Shown here piece after piece: positions 44,067 to 51,948 of a stretch of DNA of 64,000 nucleotides. The stretch is from Paludisphaera rhizosphaerae. GTDB lineage: Bacteria; Planctomycetota; Planctomycetia; Isosphaerales; Isosphaeraceae. The notes under the pieces are model-generated. The model worked only from the letters and a program-made list of their open reading frames with translations, was not told the origin of the DNA and ran no database searches. Position numbers and translations under genes: made by a program. The stretch lies in assembly GCF_011065895.1 (NCBI RefSeq), contig NZ_JAALCR010000031.1, positions 1 through 64,000 of the forward strand. The letters are read 5' to 3'. Numbering within the stretch: position 1 is the stretch's first letter; each line of letters starts with the position of its first letter.

Positions 44067-47000
44067 ATGTCGACGACTGCGCCCCAGAACGAATCGGTTC
44101 GAAAGCGCCGGGAGGCGTGCGACCGGCTTCGTCGTCGACTTGAGGAGTCGAGCACGGCCCGAGTGGAAGGGATCCTCGCCGACGAGCCGAGCCTGGCCGC
44201 CGACGACGACGCGATTCTCGACCTGATCCTCGTCGAGATGGCCGCCCGTCGCACTCGAGGCGACGAACCGTTGGCCGCTGAATGGGAGGCTCGCATCCAG
44301 GAGATGGTCTCCACGCCGCGACGGCGCGAGGCCATCTTGAGCCTTCTCTCCACTGAGATGAAGACCCTTGGGCCAAGCCCTGGGACCGTCGTCCCGCCTG
44401 CCGGGCCGCGGGTACGTATCGGCCGTTACCATGTGCTGGAGGAGATCGGCCGTGGCGGTATGGGCGTCGTGTACAAGGCGCGCCAGCTCACGCCAGGTCG
44501 AATGGTCGCGATCAAAATGATCCTTGCCGGCGACCTCGCCAACGCGCGCGAGAAGGCCCGCCTCCGCACCGAGGCCGAGGCCGCAGCCAAGCTGGCCCAT
44601 CCCAACATCGTTCAGATCCTTGACGCCGACACGCACGAGGGCCTGCCGTTCCTGGTGATGGAGTACGTCGACGGCGGAACGCTCGCCCAGATGATCCGAG
44701 CCCTGCCCCAGCCGATCCGCTGGTCGTCTCGACTGACCGAGACCTTAGCGCGCGCCATCCACACGGCTCACCGTTGCGGCATCGTTCATCGCGACATCAA
44801 CCCGTCGAACATCCTGATGACTCAGGCCGGAACGCCCAAGATCGGCGACTTCGGCCTGGCCAAGTTCGTGCTCGCCGACGGCGGCAGCCAGTCCGGTCGA
44901 CTGCTGGGAACGCCCTCGTACATGGCGCCCGAGCAACTCGGAGACGCAGTGGGGGAGGTAAGCCCCCGCACCGACGTCTACGCGCTGGGGGCGGTCCTCT
45001 ACGAGATGCTCACCGGAACCCCGCCGTACCGCGGCTTGACCCCCATGGAGACGCTCTGCCAGGTGGCGGAAGGAGAAATCGTCCCTCCGTCGAAGCTTCG
45101 CCACGGGCTTCCCGAAGACCTGGAGACGATCTGCCTGAAATGCCTGGAGCGAAATCCGGCCTCCCGTTACAACGACGCGCTCGCCCTGGCCGACGACCTT
45201 CAAAGATTCCAAAACCGCGAGCCGATTCGGGCGAAGCGCACGCCGCGTCTGCGCCGGCTCATGCAGTGGGCTGGCCGCGAACCTCAGGCCGCGGCTTTCC
45301 TCGTCCTTAGCATCCTACTTCTCTCAGCCCTGCTGACGCTTGCGACCGTTGGCATCATCCATGTCAAGGACCTCTACGCGGATGGCCAGCGTCAGCGCAA
45401 CGAGCTCGACATCCAAAAGACGATCCGCGACACCTTCAAAAGCCGTGTCGACACCGAGAACGACCTTACGCAGCGCAGCAAGTACGACCACGATCTCAGT
45501 CGCGTCTTCGACCATGCGGGACGCAACGAGCTGGAGGTCGCCATCGAAGGCTTCGACGAGTTGCGTCGCAACGCGCCTGGAAAGCGCGGCTTCGAGTGGC
45601 GTTACGTCGACGGCCTGATCCACTCCTCGGCCCAACTGTTGAGCAACGAGGCGGCCCACAAGGCGCCCGTTCGACACCTCGCCACCTCACGCGACGCCCG
45701 AACCCTGATCACGGGAGACGTCGACGGCATGGTCGTCGAGTGGGACCTCGACTCGCTCATGCATACTCAGGTCCTCGCGAAAGGGAACGCGGTTCCGGTG
45801 CGTGGGCTTGCCTGCGCCAGCGATCTCCAGGGCCGATCCACCAACTACGCGGCCGTACACGTCGACGATGATTCGGCCGTCGTTGACGTGTGGGGAGACC
45901 GAGGCCGAACCGGCCACTGGAGTTTCAAGGAGACGCTCCGCGAGGTCGCCGAAATGGGCTTCACCCAGGACGGGAATCGACTCGCGGTCCGTTGCCGGGT
46001 TGCTGCCGACGCCCCCTGGCGCACCATCTTCTTCAGCCTCCGCGACGGCGAATGGATCGAAGAAGAGGCCGACGAACTCCCCGACACCAGTTGGTTGTCC
46101 TTCTCCCACGCCGGCGATCAGATGGCCGTGGGTCTTGGGGACGGTTCGGTCCTCCTGCTCGGGCCGAGACCAGGTGATCGAAGGCTACTCCGAACACCTG
46201 AATTCGCACGGCCGATTTCGGCATGCTTCTCCGCAGACGGAGCATCCTTGGCGACAGGTTGGTCCAATGGCCAGGTGGTTCTCTGGAACGTTCTCGAAGG
46301 CCGTTCCCAGGCCGAGTTGGAATGCGTCGACGGCCCCCCTTCCTACATCGCCTTCTGCCGAGGCGGACGCGGGCTCGTGATCCTTGAGGGGACGCAAACG
46401 CTCGCCGTCCACAGCCTCGAAAGCCTGGGCACTCGCAGAACCTTGACGACGATCGGCAAAGCGCCGATCCGCCTGGCGACCTCGCCGGGGGGAGACGCCC
46501 TGGTGGCCGGTTACGAATCCGAGTCAGTGCGATACTGGAACCTCCAGAAGCCCGCCGAGGAACCCAAGGTTTTGAGCCGGTTCCGATCCCCGAGCTGCCT
46601 GGAGTTTTCGCCGGCCGGCGGAACCCTGCTCATGAACTTCGATGAGCCGTCGGTCTTCGTATGGAAGACGCCGACCGCCACCCCCCCGCGGCTGGCACTT
46701 GCCGGCCACCAGGCGGAAGCCTGGGCGCTGGCTTTCTCGACCGACGGCCGAATCCTTGCGTCTGGGGCCGACGACCATCAAATCAAGCTCTGGAACGTCG
46801 CCGACGGGCGAGAGTTGGCGAGCATCGAGGCCCATTCGCAAACCGTTTCGGGGCTTGCATTTTCTCCAGACGGGGCACACCTCGCCAGCGTGAGCCTCGA
46901 CGGCTCCTGGAAGATCTGGCGAGTCGTTCGGTCCGATGCCGACGCCTCCTCAGTCCGCCTTGAAATCCTTCGTGTCCTCCGGCCCGAGGGTCGGAGCCAA

Positions 47001-47624
47001 CTCCGATGCGTAGCCTACTCCCCGGACGGCAAGCGAGTCGCCGCATCCGGTCTGACGCCGGACATCCTGCTCGATTCGGCCCCCAATTACGACGCCCCGG
47101 CGACCATCTCCAACGCCCACACGCAGATGGTTACAGCCATAGCGTTCTCAGAGGCCCAATCGGTCGTCCTCGCTTCCGTTTCTTGCGACGGCCGGCTCAA
47201 GATCTGGAATACCGACGACCAGACCTGCTTCGCCGACAAACGAGGCGATGGATCGTTGATGGCCGTCGCGTTCCGCAAACCTGAAGGCTCGCTCAGTTCG
47301 ATGCTGGCGTTAGGAGGGTCCCAGCGAGTGATCCAAATCCTCGACATGGGAACCACAGACTTTGTGCGAGCGGTTAAGGGACATCCCGATTCCGTCCGCG
47401 CCCTGGCCTTCTCGCACGATCGGCTCACGCTCGCCACGGGATGCGACGACGGCTGCATCCGCCTCTGCGACGCCGAAACCCAAGAAATCGTCCTGCGTCT
47501 AAACGGCCATAATGCCCGGATCAACGCCGTCGCTTTCTCGCGCGACGACACGGTGCTCGCCACCTGCAGTCATTCCGGCGAGGTCTTTCTCTGGAAGGCT
47601 CCCCCCCCCAGGTCTGCTCCGTGA
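44067..47624 (+). CDS. Ser/Thr protein kinase with a membrane helix and WD40 repeats
   Basis: An 1185-residue protein. ATG 44067 has GAGG 5 bases upstream. Residues 1-115 are a helical N-terminal part, with the kinase at 118-400: IGRGGMGVVY loop, K150, HRDINPSN (241-248), DFG (261-263). The catalytic-loop Lys of HRDxKPxN is Asn here. One membrane helix lies at about 410-435, so the long C-terminal part with about twelve WD40 units (for example LAFSTDGRILASGADDHQIKLW) would be outside or in the paryphoplasm. The next gene starts inside its stop codon, with a 4-base GTGA overlap. Confidence 0.93.
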   Translation: MSTTAPQNESVRKRREACDRLRRRLEESSTARVEGILADEPSLAADDDAILDLILVEMAARRTRGDEPLAAEWEARIQEMVSTPRRREAILSLLSTEMKTLGPSPGTVVPPAGPRVRIGRYHVLEEIGRGGMGVVYKARQLTPGRMVAIKMILAGDLANAREKARLRTEAEAAAKLAHPNIVQILDADTHEGLPFLVMEYVDGGTLAQMIRALPQPIRWSSRLTETLARAIHTAHRCGIVHRDINPSNILMTQAGTPKIGDFGLAKFVLADGGSQSGRLLGTPSYMAPEQLGDAVGEVSPRTDVYALGAVLYEMLTGTPPYRGLTPMETLCQVAEGEIVPPSKLRHGLPEDLETICLKCLERNPASRYNDALALADDLQRFQNREPIRAKRTPRLRRLMQWAGREPQAAAFLVLSILLLSALLTLATVGIIHVKDLYADGQRQRNELDIQKTIRDTFKSRVDTENDLTQRSKYDHDLSRVFDHAGRNELEVAIEGFDELRRNAPGKRGFEWRYVDGLIHSSAQLLSNEAAHKAPVRHLATSRDARTLITGDVDGMVVEWDLDSLMHTQVLAKGNAVPVRGLACASDLQGRSTNYAAVHVDDDSAVVDVWGDRGRTGHWSFKETLREVAEMGFTQDGNRLAVRCRVAADAPWRTIFFSLRDGEWIEEEADELPDTSWLSFSHAGDQMAVGLGDGSVLLLGPRPGDRRLLRTPEFARPISACFSADGASLATGWSNGQVVLWNVLEGRSQAELECVDGPPSYIAFCRGGRGLVILEGTQTLAVHSLESLGTRRTLTTIGKAPIRLATSPGGDALVAGYESESVRYWNLQKPAEEPKVLSRFRSPSCLEFSPAGGTLLMNFDEPSVFVWKTPTATPPRLALAGHQAEAWALAFSTDGRILASGADDHQIKLWNVADGRELASIEAHSQTVSGLAFSPDGAHLASVSLDGSWKIWRVVRSDADASSVRLEILRVLRPEGRSQLRCVAYSPDGKRVAASGLTPDILLDSAPNYDAPATISNAHTQMVTAIAFSEAQSVVLASVSCDGRLKIWNTDDQTCFADKRGDGSLMAVAFRKPEGSLSSMLALGGSQRVIQILDMGTTDFVRAVKGHPDSVRALAFSHDRLTLATGCDDGCIRLCDAETQEIVLRLNGHNARINAVAFSRDDTVLATCSHSGEVFLWKAPPPRSAP

Positions 47625-49270
47625 TCCGCCTGCTTCCAGCGCTCCTGCTGGTGGCGACCGCCCTCACAGCGAACGCCGCGGACATCTGCTTCGAAGATGT
47701 CGCACGATCCGCTGGGATCGACTTCCAGTTCCACGCCGGCTCCCGAGGACGCCATGACCTCCCGGAGATCATGGCCGGCGGCTTAGCCCTGTTCGACGCG
47801 GACGGCGACGGGCTTCTGGACGTCTTCCTCTGCCAGGGTGGACCAATCCAGCCGACCCCCGGCGCAATTGATCCCCCCTGCCGTCTCTACCGCAATCTCG
47901 GTGGTCTCAAGTTCGAGGATCGAACAGCGACCGCCGGCATACCTGGCCCCAGTTACGCGATGGGGGTCGCCCCTGCGGACTTCGACGGGGACGGCCGAAT
48001 CGACCTCTTCGTCACGGGGTGGCGAGGACGACGACTCTATCGGAATCTAGGCGACTGCCGCTTCGAAGACGTCACTGTCGCCGCGGGCGTCGCCGGCGAG
48101 AGTTGGACGACCGGAGCCGCTTGGGCCGACCTCGATGGAGACGGCGATCTGGACCTCTACGTCGCCGGCTACGTCGCTTTTGATCCAGCCGCCGCCCCCT
48201 ACTGCGCCGCCCCCGACGGTCGTCGCGACTTCTGCGCGCCCGAGGACTTCGACCCCGAGCCCGACCACATCTACCGGAACGACGGCGGCCGATTCGTCGA
48301 CGTCGTTCGCGAAGCCGGCTTGCCGCAAAGGGAGGAGCGCGGACTCGGCGTGTTAATCGCTGATTTCGACGGCGACCGACGCCCCGACGTCTTCGTGGCG
48401 AACGACGGCGGCCGCTGCTGGATGCTGGCGAATCGCGGGGGCCTCCACTTCGAGGACGTCGCCGAGGCAGCCGGCACGGCCCGCGACGGCGGGGGGCGAG
48501 CACTCGCTGGAATGGGAACGGCCGCCGCCGATCTCGACGGCGACGGCCTCATCGACCTGGCCGTCACCAACTTCCTGGGCCGTTCAACGATCGCCTTTCG
48601 AGGACTCGACGGCCGGGGCGGCTTCCGCGATGAATCCAGCCGTCTGGGAATCGCCGCCGCCACTCGCGAGGTACTCGGGTTCGGCGTCGTCGCGGCTGAC
48701 TTCGACGCCGACGGCCGCATCGACCTCCTCCAGGCCAACGGCCATGTCCTCGACCGCGCCCGCCTCGGCGTCCCCTTCGCCATGCGCCCGATTCTCCTAC
48801 AGGGTCGTGCAGGCGGTTTCGACGACGCCTCGAAGCGGGGAGGCCCCTGGTTTTCGCGTCCTGCCCTGGGGCGAGGACTCGCCGTGGGCGACCTGGACGA
48901 CGACGGCCGACTGGATGTCGCCGCCGCGTCGCTCGACGTTCCGTTCGCCCTTCTGGTCAATCGGACGCCTGCCGCCTCGGTCGTCCACATCGACCTCGTG
49001 AACCGTCAGGGCGTTCCCGCGATCGGGGCCCGCGTGACGGCTCGGATCGGAGGCCGGACGGAGGTTACGGGTCTGGTCGGCGGAGCCGGGTACCTCTCGT
49101 CCTCACCTCCCCGGCTGACATTCAGCCTTGGTTCGGCTTCAGCGATCGAGACCCTGGAAATCGCCTGGCCCTGGGGAGGCGTCGAGATCCGCCGCGATAT
49201 TCGGCCGGGAATGCCGCTGCGCATCGTGGAAAACGCTCCGGCGGTCAGTCCTGATCCGCCTGACCGCTGA
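47621..49270 (+). CDS. Exported CRTAC1/ASPIC-UnbV FG-GAP repeat protein
   Basis: A 549-residue secreted protein with a GTG start inside the kinase stop, so translation is coupled. A signal peptide ends at about residue 19 (ANA-A). Seven Asp-rich loops of the calcium-binding FG-GAP type (such as DADGDGLLD, DFDGDGRID, DLDGDGDLD) make a propeller. The C-terminus has an ASPIC/UnbV-like sandwich (GARVTARIGG, GYLSSSPPRLTFSLG). Such proteins are thought to bind extracellular partners. Its last 26 bases overlap the HTH gene on the other strand. Confidence 0.9.
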   Translation: MIRLLPALLLVATALTANAADICFEDVARSAGIDFQFHAGSRGRHDLPEIMAGGLALFDADGDGLLDVFLCQGGPIQPTPGAIDPPCRLYRNLGGLKFEDRTATAGIPGPSYAMGVAPADFDGDGRIDLFVTGWRGRRLYRNLGDCRFEDVTVAAGVAGESWTTGAAWADLDGDGDLDLYVAGYVAFDPAAAPYCAAPDGRRDFCAPEDFDPEPDHIYRNDGGRFVDVVREAGLPQREERGLGVLIADFDGDRRPDVFVANDGGRCWMLANRGGLHFEDVAEAAGTARDGGGRALAGMGTAAADLDGDGLIDLAVTNFLGRSTIAFRGLDGRGGFRDESSRLGIAAATREVLGFGVVAADFDADGRIDLLQANGHVLDRARLGVPFAMRPILLQGRAGGFDDASKRGGPWFSRPALGRGLAVGDLDDDGRLDVAAASLDVPFALLVNRTPAASVVHIDLVNRQGVPAIGARVTARIGGRTEVTGLVGGAGYLSSSPPRLTFSLGSASAIETLEIAWPWGGVEIRRDIRPGMPLRIVENAPAVSPDPPDR

Positions 49271-49544
49271 ACCTCGGCCCGTCGCCGGTAAGTAGCCAGT
49301 TGGGATTTGCGCCGGTCACCTCCAGAAATCGCAATAGCGCAGGTCCGGGCATCGTAGCGCCGGACTCATAGCGCACCCAGTTGCGGTAGGGGACGTCGAT
49401 GGCCGACGCCAGCATCGGTCCCCCATGCTCGCCGTAAAGCTCTAGCCGGATCTCGCGCACACGCCGCGAAACCTCGCGTTTGAGTTCGTTCCACTCCGCC
49501 GAGTGGGATTCAGAATCGCCCATCTCAACCCCGTCACAACTCAT
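49245..49544 (-). CDS. Small XRE-like helix-turn-helix protein
   Basis: A 99-residue DNA-binding protein. The region MLASAIDVPYRNWVRYESGATMPGPALLRF fits an XRE-type helix-turn-helix, followed by LEVTGANPNWLLTGDG, a common ending of small planctomycete XRE regulators. The start is either ATG 49544 or ATG 49523; the second has GGGG upstream. No effector domain is present. It may bind the palindrome at 49563-49593 just upstream of its own start (inference). Confidence 0.75.
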   Translation of the reverse strand: MSCDGVEMGDSESHSAEWNELKREVSRRVREIRLELYGEHGGPMLASAIDVPYRNWVRYESGATMPGPALLRFLEVTGANPNWLLTGDGPRFSGQADQD

Positions 49545-49554
49545 TCACTTGCCC

Positions 49555-49603
49555 CTACGCCTCTCGGACAGGAAGGACGACCCCTTCCCCGAGGCTACGC
49601 CTC
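49555..49603. repeat. Interrupted palindrome flanked by a 9-base direct repeat
   Basis: CTACGCCTC occurs at 49555-49563 and again at 49595-49603. Between them CTCGG (49563-49567) pairs with CCGAG (49589-49593), and GGAAGG (49571-49576) with CCTTCC (49583-49588), leaving a 3-base bulge and a 6-base loop. It lies 11 bases upstream of the longer start of the HTH gene and could be its operator. Confidence 0.5.
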
Positions 49604-49799
49604 CCTAGAGCGAGGAGCTTGCAAATCGCCTCATTTAACCAGATACAGGCCATTTATAACTCTTCAAATGACCCATGGAGCCGATTCTCGGTTTCCACTT
49701 TGAGGGATCGCACCGTCAATCTCGAGAAGCAGCGAATTTTTCTCGTCAGAAATCTCGAACTTCCGGAATCCGACCTGTCGCCGAGGCCGGCGGATCACG

Positions 49800-50483
49800 G
49801 TGGATGATGTCGAGGGAGACGAGAACCCGCAACCGCCTCCCGAAACAGGCCCTGCCGATTTCGGATTGTCATCATTATTAGGGGTTGGACCGGTGTCACT
49901 CGCCTCACGTCACGAGATCGAACGGCTGGCCGGTCGGATCCAGAACGCCTGCCGTCGGCGAGGCTTCCGATGGCATGACGGCTGCTCGACGGCCCGCGTT
50001 TGGGAGGCCGCCGCGCTCGCTCTGATCCAATGCCACATCGAGGATCCCGAACTGCCGGTCGACCCGGAGTTGTTCGTGGCCTCCCAGACGGTCGACAACC
50101 CATGGACCGACCTGGCCTCACCGCTCGCCCAAAAGCGTTATCGAAATCAGGTCGTGACGATCATACGCCAACTCAGAAGCGAACTAGCCCGCGAAATCCG
50201 TCGCGCCGAGGAATTGATCGAACGAGGACGTTCGATTGGCGACGTTGTGGGAGGCGCCAACGCCAAGCTGTCGCCACTCGGCCGCTACATCGTCGCCCGA
50301 AGGGCCCTGAGGCCCGATCTCGCCGATGAATGGAGCCGCGAGGCGCTGGCCCAACACGACAGTTGCCCGCTGTACCGGTCGGCATGCTGCGACTTCCTTC
50401 CCGTCGAAGCTTATCCCGTCGGGATCGAGCTTACATCGCCAGCGTCGATCCGAACCTATTCGACGCTTTCCTCGCTCAACTAA
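49800..50483 (+). CDS. Unrecognised 227-residue protein
   Basis: A soluble protein of unknown role. The GTG start at 49800 gives an acidic, Pro-rich N-terminus; an alternative GTG at 49893 has AGGGG 8 bases upstream and removes the first 31 residues. The core (about 37-180) is helical with HEIERLAGRIQNACRRRG and a WTDLASPLAQKRYRNQVVTIIRQLRSELAREIRRAE coil, and the C-terminal part contains Cys residues. No domain is recognised. It is in an AT-rich intergenic neighbourhood near the HTH gene. Confidence 0.6.
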   Translation: MDDVEGDENPQPPPETGPADFGLSSLLGVGPVSLASRHEIERLAGRIQNACRRRGFRWHDGCSTARVWEAAALALIQCHIEDPELPVDPELFVASQTVDNPWTDLASPLAQKRYRNQVVTIIRQLRSELAREIRRAEELIERGRSIGDVVGGANAKLSPLGRYIVARRALRPDLADEWSREALAQHDSCPLYRSACCDFLPVEAYPVGIELTSPASIRTYSTLSSLN

Positions 50484-50516
50484 AAAGTGCGTCTTTTACC
50501 ACCGGTTCAATTCCAA

Positions 50517-50553
50517 ATTCGGCGAGTTTCGACATAAGTTCTATTCGCCGAAT
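50517..50553 (+). terminator. 9-bp inverted repeat after the unknown gene
   Basis: ATTCGGCGA (50517-50525) is the reverse complement of TCGCCGAAT (50545-50553), with a 19-base loop. It begins 34 bases after the preceding stop. It could terminate that transcript or serve as an operator for the following small gene; no T tract follows. Confidence 0.4.
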
Positions 50554-50747
50554 ATAGATATCACCGATCGAATTTGGGAGCACGGTCGAGAGACGTCGCC
50601 GCCGCCGTCTCAACCTAACACCGTCTCCACCTAGACTTTGGTCGCCCCCCACCCGCAGTTCTTCTCGCTCGTCGCGCCGATTACGCTTTTCAAGACCCAA
50701 TCTCTCATCCCTTAGCTTTACCTAATCCTGCCTGAGGAGGCCTGACC

Positions 50748-50984
50748 ATGCGCACGCGCCGCGCTTTCCGCCCCGTCGTCGAAACGCTGTCCCTTCGTCT
50801 TGTCTTGTCCACCCTGGCCACCACCGATCCCATGGCCCCAATTCTAGTTCCGAAAACATCACCCACGGTGAGCCCGCTTCCGACGGATCCCGTCAAGATC
50901 ACAGATACCACGACGACCGACGAAACTTACGTCGGTTCCGACACCTCGACGAGCATCGATCCTCCCGCCACGGTGAACGCCTGA
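50748..50984 (+). CDS. Mini LEPR-XLL-like protein
   Basis: A 78-residue protein. Its first 20 residues RRAFRPVVETLSLRLVLS resemble the LEPR-XLL signal-like element (LExLExRxLLS) found at the N-terminus of giant planctomycete surface proteins. The rest is Thr/Ser/Pro-rich with no fold (KITDTTTTDETYVGSDTST). A strong GAGGAGG site lies 8 bases before ATG. It stands alone between two hairpins; no large surface protein is near. Its function is unknown. Confidence 0.6.
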   Translation: MRTRRAFRPVVETLSLRLVLSTLATTDPMAPILVPKTSPTVSPLPTDPVKITDTTTTDETYVGSDTSTSIDPPATVNA

Positions 50985-51355
50985 GGCCACTTTCCGGCAC
51001 GCAGAACCGCCTACCTAAACAACATTCTTCCCTCCCGCCGGATGAATGTTGAAAAAAAGCAACACTCGCCTTCGCATTCAAGCTATTTTTTGACTCCTGG
51101 GACTTGCTTGATCAGGAATCACATCTTATCTTTCCATGAGTTTGCGACTCCGTTGGTGGAGACGCGAGTCCCTTGATGCGTCGTCGCCTGAAATCCCCCC
51201 CGAGACCTCTTCCCGAGGTGCCGTACATCGTTACAATTAACGAAGTCGCTCAAGGCTGGGATCCTGAGATGACGCCTAACTTCTCGGAAACGACATCAAC
51301 TATCGCCTGAGGCGACCGTCGATGCTTCCCTAGACCCACGCGGGAGGGGCCCATC
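50985..51355. other. 371-base AT-rich region before the sigma/kinase pair
   Basis: No gene is seen. It contains the hairpin at 51020-51051 and an AT-rich stretch near 51080-51140. The promoter of the downstream sigma factor gene should be here; no consensus is certain. Local AT content is visibly higher than in flanking genes. Confidence 0.45.
51020..51051 (+). terminator. Hairpin after the mini LEPR-XLL-like gene
   Basis: CAACATTC (51020-51027) pairs with GAATGTTG (51044-51051); after a T-T mismatch, TCC (51029-51031) pairs with GGA (51040-51042), leaving an 8-base loop. It is followed by an A-rich run. Placed 35 bases after the small gene stop, it is a plausible terminator. Confidence 0.5.
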
Positions 51356-51943
51356 ATGGCGCCGTTGTCGAATCGCGGGATCGACGACGATCTGAGCCAG
51401 ACGCTTAAAGAAGCACAAAGTGGCGATCAGCTGGCCTGGGAAAAGCTCTTTCGAGAGTATTATCCCAAGGTGCGCCGCGTTGTCAGGCGCAAGATGGGCC
51501 ACTCGATGAGATCGGTCTACGATTCGACCGATTTCGCCAGCGATGTCATGAAAAGCCTGGCAGCAAATCTAGGCCGGCTCGATTTCCCCTCCTCCGAGCA
51601 TCTCGTTGCTTTTTTGGCCCAGGTCGCGGAGCAGAAGGTCGTCGACGAATATCGTCGCCGGCGGACCTTGAAACGCGATGTGACCCGTGAGCGCCGCATC
51701 GAGGCCGCCTCGACACCCGTCCAGCTTGCTTCCGACGAGCCCACCGCAAGTCAGTTGGCCCAGGCCAATGAAGCGGAAGCGATCCTGCTGAGCCAGCGGG
51801 ATGAAATCGAGCGGACGATCATCGACCTGCGTCGGCAGGGGCATGACAACAACGACATCGCCGATAAGACCGGCTGGAACATCCGAAAGGTCCAGCGGTT
51901 TCTCAAACGCCTCCACGACTCGCTGCACAGCGGAGGGCGGTAG
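51356..51943 (+). CDS. ECF-type RNA polymerase sigma factor
   Basis: A 195-residue ECF sigma factor with GGGAGGGG a few bases before the ATG. Sigma-2 spans about 18-100 (AWEKLFREYYPKVRRVVRRKM, then VYDSTDFASDVMKSL), and sigma-4 lies at about 140-190 (NDIADKTGWNIRKVQRFLKRL). The kinase gene starts 5 bases after its stop. It is clearly different from the sigma factor at 24378, so the two belong to different sub-groups. No anti-sigma factor is nearby. Confidence 0.9.
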   Translation: MAPLSNRGIDDDLSQTLKEAQSGDQLAWEKLFREYYPKVRRVVRRKMGHSMRSVYDSTDFASDVMKSLAANLGRLDFPSSEHLVAFLAQVAEQKVVDEYRRRRTLKRDVTRERRIEAASTPVQLASDEPTASQLAQANEAEAILLSQRDEIERTIIDLRRQGHDNNDIADKTGWNIRKVQRFLKRLHDSLHSGGR

Positions 51944-51948
51944 GCTCT

